From an uncultured Alphaproteobacteria bacterium (GTDB lineage: Bacteria; Pseudomonadota; Alphaproteobacteria; RF32; CAG-239), in NCBI GenBank assembly GCA_944391685.1, contig CALXUM010000005.1:1-64000 (forward strand): DNA of 64,000 bases. The letters are read 5' to 3'. Of the stretch, positions 1 to 9,615 are shown one piece after another. Each line of letters opens with the position of its first letter. Position 1 is the stretch's first letter. A model generated the notes under the pieces. The model was given only the letters and a program-made list of their open reading frames with translations, had not been told where the DNA came from and ran no database searches. Position numbers and translations under genes: made by a program.

Positions 1-117
1 TCTTTAATACTAATACTTTCTGTATATGATATATCTTATCACATGACAACAAATGCCGAAATGTTTTTCCACAGAAAATCTTCATATAAATTAGGTTATA
101 GACTTTATATCGGTTAT

Positions 118-146
118 AAAAAAAGCCCCTCTAAAAGAGGGGCTTT
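118..146 (-). terminator. Rho-independent terminator of the 150-1436 gene
   Basis: Read on the minus strand, GCCCCTC (125-131) pairs with GAGGGGC (137-143) around a short loop and is followed by a run of Ts. It lies directly after the stop codon of the minus-strand gene at 150-1436. No gene is visible in bases 1-117. Confidence 0.85.
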
Positions 147-149
147 CAA

Positions 150-1436
150 TTATTTTGTTTTTTGTAATCTCTCCAATACAGCCTTATTAATAGCCGCTTG
201 TGAATTATTCTTAAGAGTCTTTGCTAAAGCCTTTTCAGCCGCTTCTTTTTTATGTTCAGGTGTTTTCTTATTACCTAAACTTTCTTCATTAATGTATTTT
301 TGCAGACTATCAAACATCGTATTTTGTAAATTTGCTTCAGCCTCTCTGATTATTTTTTCATCACCTGAAGCTTTTGCCGCTTTCCATTTTTCACGAGCAT
401 CATTCATCTGTTGACGAAGTTGTTGTTTTTCAATCAATAAAGAAATTTTAGGATGATAATCTTTCAATTCTTCTAAAGCATAAGGTTGTTCAACCTTTAT
501 TCCCACAATAGCTCCAGCTAAAACCAACTTTGCCGCAAAATCTTTGGCCTTTTTTTCATTCAAACTTAAGTGGCCGACCTTTAATACATTGCTTCCGTTT
601 TGGCGAGCTGTTTCTGCCATAACAATAAAATGCTTTAAATCATTACTGTTTAATGTCATTTCTTTTTCATTATGAATGGTCAGACTACCGGTAATTTTGT
701 CTCTTTTTTCTTTATTGCAACCATATAAATTATAAATAATATTAGGATCATTATCCTCATCAACTCTGACAAACTTTAATCTTCTTTGTTTACATACTTT
801 TTCCAAAATATCAGCAGTATTTTGTTGAGGCTTCTTAATTTTATGTTGTAAGGCAGTATCAGGTAAAGGAGGAATTTCATCCTTACTTTGTTCTATGATA
901 ACTGTTTTTTTATCTTCTTCTTTTTGCGGATTATAAAAACGAAGATCTTTTTTCAAATTTCTGTTCAACCACCAAATTTCTTTTTTTTGTTTTTCATCAA
1001 GGTTGTTGTTTTTTACATAGTCTTTAATAATAAGTTGAAAAGCTTCTGCATCATACAAAGAAATTTTTTCAGATTTTTTATCTGCATAATGCCTTTTTAA
1101 TTTCATTAAGCTCAAATTATGAATTTTTTCCAAAGCTTCCAAATATAAATCATGTTTGGGATTATTTTTATATCTGGCAGCTTCGCGTAAATCTCTGATG
1201 ATTTCCGACAAATCAACGGCAGAAAGTTTGCTGAGATCAATTTCAGAATTATTAACGAATGCAAGTGCAAATTCAGCTGAAGCTTTATTTTTTATACTGC
1301 GTTTATTTATTCGTCTCTTGCTTACTGAGGCCCAAATACTTGCTTTGCGAAATCGCTTATTAATAAACCGTGCTTTGCCCAAGTTATAATCGGTTCCTAC
1401 AATCTCAAGAGCCTTAACAAAAGTATTTTCTTTCAT
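150..1436 (-). CDS. Uncharacterised 428-residue basic cytoplasmic protein
   Basis: I do not recognise a defined family. The protein has no signal peptide or membrane segment. It starts with a strongly basic stretch (about residues 25-50), has a Lys-rich helical region to about 190, then a compact alpha/beta segment near 215-330 that includes the motif LTIHNEKEMTLN. That segment recalls the small domains attached to large polyvalent or relaxase-like proteins, but this is only a resemblance. The end (about 340-428) is charged and probably coiled coil. It is transcribed alone: it closes with a clear terminator and 76 bases separate it from the upstream protease gene. A phage or plasmid origin is possible but unproven. 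Confidence 0.6.
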   Translation of the reverse strand: MKENTFVKALEIVGTDYNLGKARFINKRFRKASIWASVSKRRINKRSIKNKASAEFALAFVNNSEIDLSKLSAVDLSEIIRDLREAARYKNNPKHDLYLEALEKIHNLSLMKLKRHYADKKSEKISLYDAEAFQLIIKDYVKNNNLDEKQKKEIWWLNRNLKKDLRFYNPQKEEDKKTVIIEQSKDEIPPLPDTALQHKIKKPQQNTADILEKVCKQRRLKFVRVDEDNDPNIIYNLYGCNKEKRDKITGSLTIHNEKEMTLNSNDLKHFIVMAETARQNGSNVLKVGHLSLNEKKAKDFAAKLVLAGAIVGIKVEQPYALEELKDYHPKISLLIEKQQLRQQMNDAREKWKAAKASGDEKIIREAEANLQNTMFDSLQKYINEESLGNKKTPEHKKEAAEKALAKTLKNNSQAAINKAVLERLQKTK

Positions 1437-1512
1437 AACAGCAAATCCCTTTATTTATATATACAAAGTATAACTTAAAATAAAATTCAACGCAAGCCAA
1501 AATTAGACAAAA

Positions 1513-2880
1513 TTATTCATCAATTAGAGCATCAATACGATTTGCTAAGTCATCAATTTTAAGAGCAAGATTAGGATTGTTATTTAATTCTTTAGCTGTT
1601 TTAACTTGTTCTTTTGCAGCTTTTAATGAGCCTGTTCTTAAAGAATACTCAGCCGATGCATAATTTGCAGCAGCTTCATTTCCTTGTAATCCATAGGCCC
1701 TTGCCAATAAAAGCCAAGAAAAACCCATTGGTCTTGATAATAAAGACTTATTAATTAAATTTATTGCTTTTTGAATTTCTTGAGAAGAGGGGGCATCTTC
1801 CAATATTGCCTGAGCTAGGCTTATCTGCAATAATGCCGAATTCGGCATTAAGGATAACGCCTTTTCATACTGGATTTTAGCCTCTTTTATGTTTCCTGTC
1901 TCTAAAAAAATCTGACCTTTTAACTCATGAAAATAAGGGTTTTGCGGTTGCTCTTTTATCATTTCATCAAGAGCTTGCTGAGCTTTGTTAAATTTTAATT
2001 GCTTAAAATAAGCTATTGCCTGAGCATATTTTGCCGGCAGAGAAGTATTATTACCATATTTTCGAAAAGTTTGGTCAGGGTTATTTAGATAGGCAAACAA
2101 CTTTGCTTTTACCATTTCAAAGTCTTTTTGCAGAGGAGACTCTTTATCTTTATCCTTAGTGTTTTTTAAATTTTCCTCAAAAAAACTAATACGTTCTCTT
2201 GTAATCGGGTGTGTTCTGAAATAAGGGATTTCCTCTACTCCGCTTAAAGAATTTTGTTTTTCAATCCTCTTCATAAATGTAAGCATTCCATATGGACTTT
2301 GTCCTGTTTTTTGTAACAAAGTCATCGCGGCTTCATCGGCTGAACGTTCCTCTTCGGTACGATAGCGTGTATAATGAGTCAAAACAGAACTCTGCGTCCC
2401 CAACATAACAGCCATGGCAGCATCACCGCGTCCGCTCAGAGCTGCGGCTGTTCCGGCCAGTAGTACAGAAGCCAAAGTAACTTCCTGTAAGGATTGATTT
2501 TTTAATTTTTGTCTTAATATGTGTCCACCCTGAATGTGCCCTGTTTCATGTGCAATAACACCGGCCAGTTCATTAACACTGTCTGCCGACATAATTGTAC
2601 CCGTATGCACAAACAAATTGTTGCCATCGGCAACAAAAGCATTTAATGAGCTGTCTTCCACAATAAATATGTGGTTATTACTATAAGAAATTCCCGCAGC
2701 TTTAAACAGAGGCTTAGTAATTGCAGTTAACAATTGTTCGGTTTCTTCATCAGAAATCAACCTTATTTCTTGTGCGTTTGAAGGAACGGAAAAGGCTGTT
2801 AGCAGTAATATACTGCCAATCAGCCCTCGTCCCCCAAAAGATAATATTGTTTTTATCCTTTTATAAGTTTTTTCCACCAA
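1513..2880 (-). CDS. Periplasmic M48-family metalloprotease with TPR repeats (BepA/YfgC-like)
   Basis: Predicted zinc metalloprotease and chaperone acting in outer-membrane protein quality control. A Sec signal peptide covers about residues 1-36 (hydrophobic core, cleavage near SNA-Q). The peptidase domain carries HETGH at 111-115, the zinc-binding HExxH motif, and downstream Glu residues in RTEEERSADEAA supply the third ligand. The C-terminal half (about 265-450) is made of TPR helices, the arrangement of E. coli BepA (YfgC). The start overlaps the 3' end of rne by 28 bases, so the two genes are probably co-transcribed and translationally coupled. BepA itself is an established family; that this copy handles LptD/BAM clients is inference. 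Confidence 0.85.
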   Translation of the reverse strand: MVEKTYKRIKTILSFGGRGLIGSILLLTAFSVPSNAQEIRLISDEETEQLLTAITKPLFKAAGISYSNNHIFIVEDSSLNAFVADGNNLFVHTGTIMSADSVNELAGVIAHETGHIQGGHILRQKLKNQSLQEVTLASVLLAGTAAALSGRGDAAMAVMLGTQSSVLTHYTRYRTEEERSADEAAMTLLQKTGQSPYGMLTFMKRIEKQNSLSGVEEIPYFRTHPITRERISFFEENLKNTKDKDKESPLQKDFEMVKAKLFAYLNNPDQTFRKYGNNTSLPAKYAQAIAYFKQLKFNKAQQALDEMIKEQPQNPYFHELKGQIFLETGNIKEAKIQYEKALSLMPNSALLQISLAQAILEDAPSSQEIQKAINLINKSLLSRPMGFSWLLLARAYGLQGNEAAANYASAEYSLRTGSLKAAKEQVKTAKELNNNPNLALKIDDLANRIDALIDE

Positions 2881-5324
2881 GTCTCTTTTTCCTTTGGCTC
2901 TTCCTTAGTAACTTCTTGTTGTTTGATGTTAATATCTTCATGACTATCATATAAAATAACAGTTTCTTGTTTGGGCTCTTTAGCTTCATCGCCATTGTTG
3001 TTAAAGTTATTATCACGTCTGCGACGACGATCAAAGCGGTTGCGTCCGCGACGACGACCATCTCGACCACTTCTGCGTTCACGATAATTTTCTTCTTCAT
3101 TGCTTTCTACGGCATTATCGTTTGCCAAACTTGCAGCGTCATCTTCAACCAATTCATCATTAACAGGTTCTGTTATAATTTTTTCTTCTTCTATCGGTTT
3201 GCTTATCTTAACTCTTTCAATGCGGAAATCAGCAACACACTTAATACTGTCATCTGCACATATAATTATTTCCATTTTATATTTATGTTCCAAAGAAACC
3301 AACATTTGGCGTTTGTGGTTAAGCAAGAATACCGCTACTTCGGATGGCACAAAAACATTTAATCTTGAAGACCGATTCTTTATCCCTTCTTCTTCGATAC
3401 CTCTCAAGACAAAGAAAGCCGCATTTTCAACAGTACGTATCATTCCTTTGCCCTGACAATAAGGACAAACTTGGTAGTTGCTTTCAAAGAAAGACGAATG
3501 CATTCTCTGACGAGATAGTTCAAGCAAACCAAACATACTCATTTTTCCGACTTGAATTCTTGAACGATCTTTTTTCAAAGCTTCTTTCATTCGTTTTTCA
3601 ACGGCATGATTGTTTGCCGGCTCATCCATATCAATAAAGTCAATAACAACTAATCCGGCCAAATTACGCAATCTTAATTGACGAGCAATTTCATCACAGG
3701 CTTCCAAATTTGTTTTAAGAGCGGTTTCTTCCAAATCTCTTTCTTTTGTAGCTCTGCCGGAGTTAACATCAATTGAAACTAAAGCCTCTGTTGGATTTAT
3801 AACCAAATATCCACCGGATTCCAACTGTGCATTAGTATCATGTAATTTATCTAATTGCGATTCTACTTGAAAGCGTTGGAACAAAGGCATGTCATTATTA
3901 CGATAACTTTTAATCTTTTTTAGGCTTCTGGGCGAAAGAATTTTGAAAAATTCCTTAGCAACATGATATCCTTCATCTCCGGCTACAATGATTTCAGAAA
4001 CCTCTTTTGTATAAATATCACGCAGTGCACGTTTAATCAAATTTCCTTCTTCATGAATTAATGATGGAACCTTACTCTGTAAAGAAGATAATCTGATTTG
4101 ATTCCATGTCCTTATAAGATAGTTATAGTCACGAACAATATCCGCTTTTGTCTTTTCTTCTCCTGCGGTTCTTACAATGATTGACATATCTGGAGTTAAA
4201 GGTAATTCTTTTACAATTCCTTTCAATCTTGCTCTATCCGCGGCATTGGTAATTTTGCGTGAAACACCACCGCTTTTAATACGGTTTGGCATTAATACAC
4301 AATAACGTCCGGCTAAAGATAAATAAGTTGTAAGAGCAGCCCCTTTATTACCTCGTTCCTCTTTAACAACTTGAACTAAAACAATTTGTCCTTCTTTAAT
4401 TACATCTTGAATTTTATTACGATGATAAAGTTTGCGAGCTCTGATTAATTTGCGTTGCAATTCGAAATCGAGCTCGGCATCATTGTCATCATCATCTTCT
4501 TCATCATCAATTTCATCATCAGAAATTATTTCTGGCTTTTCATCAAGTTCTTCACTTATTTTTTCTTCTTCAGTGCCGATATCTTCAGTTAAAACTTTAA
4601 TTGGTTCTTGTTCTTTACTATCTGTAAGCTTTGGCTCTGTTTCAATTTTTTCTTTGTTCAAATTTTCATGCTCAACGGCGGCTTCCTCATTTGCATGTTG
4701 TTTGCGATATTTCTTTTTTAAAACCCGGCGTTTTGTTGCATGTTTTTTCCCACCAGCATTTTCGGCCTCGGCAATAAATTCTTCTTCAGTTTGAATTTTT
4801 GTAAGCTCATCTTTATTTCCATCTTCTTCAATAATCTCTGCTGTAGTTTCATTCAAAACATTTTCAGAAGAAGTTTGTTCTGTTTCAAATTCTGCAGATT
4901 TAGCATTTTCAGCCTCTTCAAGTTCACGTGCTTTAGCCAGTTCAGCTTCTCTTGCCGCTCTGGCCGCAGCCTTTTCTTGTCTGATGCGTTCTCTTTCTGC
5001 TTCACGTTCTTTAATGGCTGTTTTCTTAGCTTCAATAATTTCATCAACTTCTTTTTCTACTTCATCAATTTCTTCTTGCGAAAGATTATAATAATCTGGA
5101 TGAATTTCTCCGAAAGCCATAAAACCATGCTTGTTTCCGCCATAATCAACAAAACAAGCCTGTAATGAAGGCTCAACCCTCATAACTTTGCCAAGATAAA
5201 TATTTCCTTTAATTTGGCGACGATGGCTGGTTTCAAATTCAACATCTTCAAGCTTATTGCCATTTATTACCACAACACGAGTTTCTTCAGGCTGGGTATC
5301 ATCAATCAGCATTCTTTTAATCAT
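2853..5324 (-). CDS. rne: Ribonuclease E/G
   Basis: Endoribonuclease for mRNA decay and rRNA/tRNA processing. The catalytic Mg2+ aspartates are D519 (in SIDVNSG) and D562 (in VVIDFIDM), 43 residues apart as in E. coli RNase E. The Zn-link CPYC is at 620-623. The S1 domain is split: its first strands are at about 35-78 and the rest resumes near 300, separated by a roughly 210-residue acidic/lysine-rich insert, a feature seen in alphaproteobacterial RNase E. The C-terminal tail (about 740-823) is unstructured with an Arg-rich patch (near RRGRNRFDRRRRR), the usual RNA- and degradosome-binding region, but it is much shorter than in E. coli. The long structured leader upstream suggests autoregulation. 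Confidence 0.95.
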   Translation of the reverse strand: MIKRMLIDDTQPEETRVVVINGNKLEDVEFETSHRRQIKGNIYLGKVMRVEPSLQACFVDYGGNKHGFMAFGEIHPDYYNLSQEEIDEVEKEVDEIIEAKKTAIKEREAERERIRQEKAAARAAREAELAKARELEEAENAKSAEFETEQTSSENVLNETTAEIIEEDGNKDELTKIQTEEEFIAEAENAGGKKHATKRRVLKKKYRKQHANEEAAVEHENLNKEKIETEPKLTDSKEQEPIKVLTEDIGTEEEKISEELDEKPEIISDDEIDDEEDDDDNDAELDFELQRKLIRARKLYHRNKIQDVIKEGQIVLVQVVKEERGNKGAALTTYLSLAGRYCVLMPNRIKSGGVSRKITNAADRARLKGIVKELPLTPDMSIIVRTAGEEKTKADIVRDYNYLIRTWNQIRLSSLQSKVPSLIHEEGNLIKRALRDIYTKEVSEIIVAGDEGYHVAKEFFKILSPRSLKKIKSYRNNDMPLFQRFQVESQLDKLHDTNAQLESGGYLVINPTEALVSIDVNSGRATKERDLEETALKTNLEACDEIARQLRLRNLAGLVVIDFIDMDEPANNHAVEKRMKEALKKDRSRIQVGKMSMFGLLELSRQRMHSSFFESNYQVCPYCQGKGMIRTVENAAFFVLRGIEEEGIKNRSSRLNVFVPSEVAVFLLNHKRQMLVSLEHKYKMEIIICADDSIKCVADFRIERVKISKPIEEEKIITEPVNDELVEDDAASLANDNAVESNEEENYRERRSGRDGRRRGRNRFDRRRRRDNNFNNNGDEAKEPKQETVILYDSHEDINIKQQEVTKEEPKEKETWWKKLIKG

Positions 5325-5520
5325 TTAATTATATCTCCGTACAGGCCGCAAAACAAAAGCGGCATATATTTCTACCAAACCGGAGGGGATTAAATACTTG
5401 AAACATTACTGGCGATTCGCCATTGATTTACAAAAAAGTACACTGTTTTTTCAGTGTTCAACAACATCTCAAATTTTTTAACGGAGAGTTTTTCTTGCTT
5501 CATTATTTATGATTCTCCGC
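5325..5520 (-). promoter_or_regulatory. Structured 5' leader of rne
   Basis: The 458-base gap between divergent rne and the amidase gene contains several strong inverted repeats on the rne side: GCCGC/GCGGC (5345-5349 with 5359-5363), GGCGATTCGCC (5411-5421), ACACTG/CAGTGT (5440-5445 with 5452-5457) and CGGAGA/TCTCCG (5482-5487 with 5514-5519). E. coli rne is autoregulated through hairpins in a long 5' UTR; a similar role here is inference. The remainder (5521-5782) is AT-rich and should hold both promoters, including a TATAAT at 5752-5757 facing the amidase gene. Confidence 0.5.
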
Positions 5521-5782
5521 CTTCTAAAACCCGACCGGCAAAATTATTGCCTAAAAACCCAAAGGTGCTTATCTTTGACTTAAGATAAAAGCGGTATCAT
5601 ACTCAAGTTTTTCATCCACTTTTTTCCATCTCATAAAACTTTTTCCGATACAAAATCCCTTTCGATTGATTTTAGAATATACGTTTTGTTTTAAAACTCA
5701 ACAAAAAATTTATTTAATTATCATTTTAAGAGATTGGTAATAAGTAAGTTGTATAATAATCAAAACGAAAGGGTGAAAAGGA

Positions 5783-7036
5783 TTGCTTCAGCACTTGTTT
5801 AAGAATACGATTACCTTAACATATCGGTATTTATTGTTACCGATATTGTTTTTGTTGTGCTTTGTAGATATTACTAATGCTGCTCAAATTTCCAATTTAC
5901 GTATCGGACAGGGTATCGGCAGTGTGCGTATAGTTTTTGATGCCGATTCTAAATTTAATTATAAAGTTTTCTTGTTAACATCTCCTAAAAGATTGGTCGT
6001 CGATACACAAAACATTACCGTAAACCCAAAAATAGAAGCTCAAAAAGAATCAAATAGTTTCGTTTCTCAAATAAGACTTGGTACAGCCGGCGTTGATGGT
6101 ACACGCATAGTCTTTGATCTGCAAAAGCCTGTTGTTATCAAAAAAGTTTTTATATTACCTCCGCAAAGTAATTTTAGCTGGCGTTTTGTTATTGACATGG
6201 AGGTCGCTTCCGAAAGAGAATTTCAAGCCAAAGTAGGTAATGATAATGCATTCAGCAGCGATAATTATTCAAGCTCAACCGCTTCTTCTTCAAAAAGCAA
6301 GTCGTCAAGTTCATCGGCTGTTGCTTCATCATCATCTAAGGCAAAAAGAATAATTGTTTTAGATCCCGGACATGGCGGTGTTGACCCCGGAGCCATTGGC
6401 GTTTCAGGTGTTTATGAAAAAAACATTACTCTAGCCATGGCAAGAGAATTAAAAGCCGAATTGGAAAAACGCAGCCGTTATAAAGTTTATTTAACTCGTA
6501 ATCGCGATATATTTATTCCTTTGCGAGATCGTGTTAAAATAGCTCGTCGTCATGATGCCGATTTATTCTTATCAATTCATGCTGATAGTGCACGTAATCG
6601 CAAAGCAACAGGTTTATCGGTCTATACTTTGTCTGAAAAAGCATCAGATAAAGAGGCGGCGGCTTTGGCTGAAAAAGAAAACAAAGCGGATATTGTTGCC
6701 GGACTAAATTTTGCTGAGCATTCTAAAGAAGTGTCTGATATTTTACTAAATCTCGCTCAAAGAGAAACCCTAAACCGCTCTTCCGAGTTTGCCACTTTCA
6801 TGGTTCAAGAAATGCGTAAATCAACACATACTTTGGATAATACCCATCGTTTTGCAGGATTCGCGGTTCTTAAGGCTCCGGATGTCCCTTCGGTTTTGAT
6901 GGAATTGGGATATTTATCCAATCGCAATGAGGAAAGACTTTTACAACAAAAGTCTTATCGTAAAAAACTTGCGGTTTCGGCAGCAAAAGCTATTGATAAA
7001 TATTTTGAGAACATGAAACATGCTTCTGTATTTTAA
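5783..7036 (+). CDS. amiC: N-acetylmuramoyl-L-alanine amidase (AMIN + Amidase_3)
   Basis: Periplasmic zinc amidase that splits the septal peptidoglycan peptide from MurNAc during daughter-cell separation. An N-terminal hydrophobic signal (about 1-34) precedes an AMIN domain (about 35-145, ISNLRIGQGIGSVRIVFD), a Ser-rich linker (about 155-187), then the Amidase_3 domain. Zinc ligands lie in DPGHGG and LSIHADS, with the catalytic Glu in VLMELGYLSN. The start is a TTG preceded by a GAAAGGG-type ribosome site; no ATG nearby would keep the signal sequence. PBP1A follows 99 bases downstream, giving a cell-wall pair. The symbol amiC reflects domain order; orthology to AmiA/B/C is not resolved. Confidence 0.92.
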   Translation: MLQHLFKNTITLTYRYLLLPILFLLCFVDITNAAQISNLRIGQGIGSVRIVFDADSKFNYKVFLLTSPKRLVVDTQNITVNPKIEAQKESNSFVSQIRLGTAGVDGTRIVFDLQKPVVIKKVFILPPQSNFSWRFVIDMEVASEREFQAKVGNDNAFSSDNYSSSTASSSKSKSSSSSAVASSSSKAKRIIVLDPGHGGVDPGAIGVSGVYEKNITLAMARELKAELEKRSRYKVYLTRNRDIFIPLRDRVKIARRHDADLFLSIHADSARNRKATGLSVYTLSEKASDKEAAALAEKENKADIVAGLNFAEHSKEVSDILLNLAQRETLNRSSEFATFMVQEMRKSTHTLDNTHRFAGFAVLKAPDVPSVLMELGYLSNRNEERLLQQKSYRKKLAVSAAKAIDKYFENMKHASVF

Positions 7037-7135
7037 TGCTTGATTTTAATGTTTAATTCCTGCATATTTCCTTTGCTTTATAAAATAAAATATATTAAAT
7101 TGCAGATTAAACACATCTAAAAAATTGAGTATAAA

Positions 7136-9601
7136 ATGCTAAAAACAATATCATCACTGCTGAGTACGTTTTTCTTTTTTGCGGTTATAGCTCTGGTCTT
7201 GCTGATAACCTCTCTTTGGCAAACGACTCAGGAATTACCTGATTATCTGCAATTGGCAGAATACGAGCCTGCCGTAACTACAAGGCTTTATGCCGGTGAC
7301 GGACAATTACTTATGGAATATGCCGCAGAAAAAAGATTGTTCGTTCCCGAAGAAAAAATTCCTGAACTTGTAAAACAAGCATTTATCTCAGCAGAAGATA
7401 AAAATTTTTATCACCATTTCGGAGTGGATTTTATCGGTATTATCCGAGCCGTCTTAAGTAATATTAAAAATATTGGTACGGGCCGCCGTCCATCTGGAGC
7501 CTCAACCATAACTCAACAAGTTGCTAAGAATTTTCTTTTGTCTTCGGAACTTTCGTATACTCGTAAAATAAAAGAAGCTATTTTGGCAACCAGAATGGAA
7601 CAAGCTTTTACTAAACAGCATATTTTAGAGCTTTATCTTAATGAAATATATTTAGGCAATCGCTCATATGGGGTGGCCGCAGCAGCACTAAATTATTTTG
7701 GCAAGTCTTTAGATGATCTATCTCTGGAAGAGGCGGCATATTTGGCAGCCTTACCCAAGGGGCCAAATAATTATAATCCTAAAACTAAATATGAAGCTGC
7801 CGTCGGCCGCCGCAATTGGGTGATAGACCGTATGGTTGAGGACGGTTATGTTTCTGAAGAAGAAGCTGCCTCCGCAAAAGAAAAACCGTTAAAAACCATA
7901 GATCGTCGCGGTGAATTTGTTCAAGATGCTCAATACTTCAGTGAAGAAGTTCGCCGCCGCGTCAACAAAAAATTTGGAGAAGATGCCCTTTATGAAGGCG
8001 GACTGTTGATCAGAACCACGCTTAATCCGCAACTGCAAAAAATTGCCACTAAAGTATTTCAGGAAGAAATCAAAAATTATGATATTCGTCATGGTTGGCG
8101 TGGAGCCATAACCAATATTCCTGTGGAAGGGGATTATAAAAATACATTAAAAGAGGTTGCGATCCCTGCCGGTAAAGAAGATTCTTGGGTAAAGGCCGTG
8201 GTTTTGGATGTGTCATCTCAAAAGGCCGACATTGAAACGGTTGAAGGCAATAGAGGTCAAATTCCGTTAAAGGTTTTGTCTTGGGCTCGCAAAAATCTAA
8301 AAAATCAAGGCGTAAGTTATCCGCCCAAAAGTGTGGCCGATGTTTTGAAAAAAGGTGATGTGATTTTGGTTGAAAAAGCTTCCGCTAAAGAAATATCTTC
8401 CCAAGGATTGCCTACAGACAGCTATAACTTAAGACAAGTTCCTAATGTCGAGGGTGGTTTGATAGCCATGGATCCACATACCGGTAAAGTCTTGGCAGTG
8501 GTTGGCGGATACTCTTTCCAAAAATCACAGTTTAACAGAGCCACTCAAGCCATGCGTCAAACCGGCTCAGCCTTTAAGCCGATAGTTTATTTAGCCGCAC
8601 TTGATAATGGTTATTCTCCGACTGATTTGATTTTAGATGCTCCATTTGTTTTGGATCAGGGACCTGGGTTGCCCAAATGGAAACCGGTTAACTATTCTAA
8701 AAAATTTTACGGATTAATGACTTTGCGTCAGGGAATAGAAAAATCACGTAATTTAATGACAGTTCGTTTAGCTCAGGATATTGGAATGGATAAGGTTGCC
8801 GAATATGCCAAGAAAATGGGTGTAAACGATAATTTGCCGCACTTGTTGTCAATGTCTTTGGGAGCAGGAGAAACCAAACTGATTAATATGGCTTCGGCAT
8901 ATAGTATAATTGTTAACGGCGGTAAAAAAGTTGAGCCATATTTTATAGAAAGAATACAAGATAGAAACGGTAAAACGATTTTAAAACACGATAAACGTCG
9001 TTGTGAAGACTGTAAACAAGCAAAATGGGAAGGACAATCTGTTCCCGTTTTGGAGGACAATCGAGAACAAGTGGTTGATCCGTTAAGTGCCTATCAAATG
9101 ACAAGCATTTTGGAAGGTGTAGCCCAATATGGTACGGCAGCCCGCTTACGTGCTTTGCACAAACACTTAGCCGGCAAAACCGGAACAACAAATAATAACC
9201 AAGATGCTTGGTTTGTAGGTTTTTCTCCGGATTTGGTTGTGGCCGTTTATGTTGGTTTTGATGAACCGAGAACTTTAGGCCGTTATGAAACCGGTGCGGC
9301 ATCGGCATTGCCCATATTTAACAATTTTATGAAAGAAGCTTTAGCCAATCAAGCTGATATTCCATTCCGTATTCCGGCCGGAATTAAATTGGTCAGAATT
9401 AATCATGATACTGGAAAGCCGGCTCAGCCAACAGATAAAGCAGTTATTGTTGAGGCCTTAAAACCTGAATTTAACTTTGACAGCAAAGAACAAAGGGTAA
9501 TCGGAGCAACTGCTGATCAAGGCTCTCCGGAAGATAATAATCCTCCGGCAATTTTTGAAACAGACACGGATGATGCTGTTCAATTAGGATCACAATATTA
9601 A
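7136..9601 (+). CDS. mrcA: Penicillin-binding protein 1A (bifunctional transglycosylase/transpeptidase)
   Basis: Class A PBP that polymerises lipid II and cross-links peptidoglycan. One N-terminal transmembrane helix (about residues 5-26) anchors it. The GT51 domain has the catalytic Glu in SAEDKNFYHHFG and the GASTITQQ motif; an OB-like insert spans about 320-400. The transpeptidase domain carries SxxK in GSAFKP, the SxN equivalent in KSRN and KTGTT. At 821 residues it is normal size for the family. Convergent cell-wall function links it to the amidase upstream. The gene ends 14 bases before the likely prfB start. Confidence 0.95.
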   Translation: MLKTISSLLSTFFFFAVIALVLLITSLWQTTQELPDYLQLAEYEPAVTTRLYAGDGQLLMEYAAEKRLFVPEEKIPELVKQAFISAEDKNFYHHFGVDFIGIIRAVLSNIKNIGTGRRPSGASTITQQVAKNFLLSSELSYTRKIKEAILATRMEQAFTKQHILELYLNEIYLGNRSYGVAAAALNYFGKSLDDLSLEEAAYLAALPKGPNNYNPKTKYEAAVGRRNWVIDRMVEDGYVSEEEAASAKEKPLKTIDRRGEFVQDAQYFSEEVRRRVNKKFGEDALYEGGLLIRTTLNPQLQKIATKVFQEEIKNYDIRHGWRGAITNIPVEGDYKNTLKEVAIPAGKEDSWVKAVVLDVSSQKADIETVEGNRGQIPLKVLSWARKNLKNQGVSYPPKSVADVLKKGDVILVEKASAKEISSQGLPTDSYNLRQVPNVEGGLIAMDPHTGKVLAVVGGYSFQKSQFNRATQAMRQTGSAFKPIVYLAALDNGYSPTDLILDAPFVLDQGPGLPKWKPVNYSKKFYGLMTLRQGIEKSRNLMTVRLAQDIGMDKVAEYAKKMGVNDNLPHLLSMSLGAGETKLINMASAYSIIVNGGKKVEPYFIERIQDRNGKTILKHDKRRCEDCKQAKWEGQSVPVLEDNREQVVDPLSAYQMTSILEGVAQYGTAARLRALHKHLAGKTGTTNNNQDAWFVGFSPDLVVAVYVGFDEPRTLGRYETGAASALPIFNNFMKEALANQADIPFRIPAGIKLVRINHDTGKPAQPTDKAVIVEALKPEFNFDSKEQRVIGATADQGSPEDNNPPAIFETDTDDAVQLGSQY

Positions 9602-9615
9602 CAAAGGGACAAATG

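Noticed and set aside
43-414. Plus-strand frame at the left end
   Set aside because: It runs antisense to the minus-strand gene at 150-1436 and through its terminator; composition is that of a shadow.
4432-5165. Plus-strand Ser- and Phe-rich frames within rne
   Set aside because: They are antisense translations of the acidic/lysine insert of RNase E.
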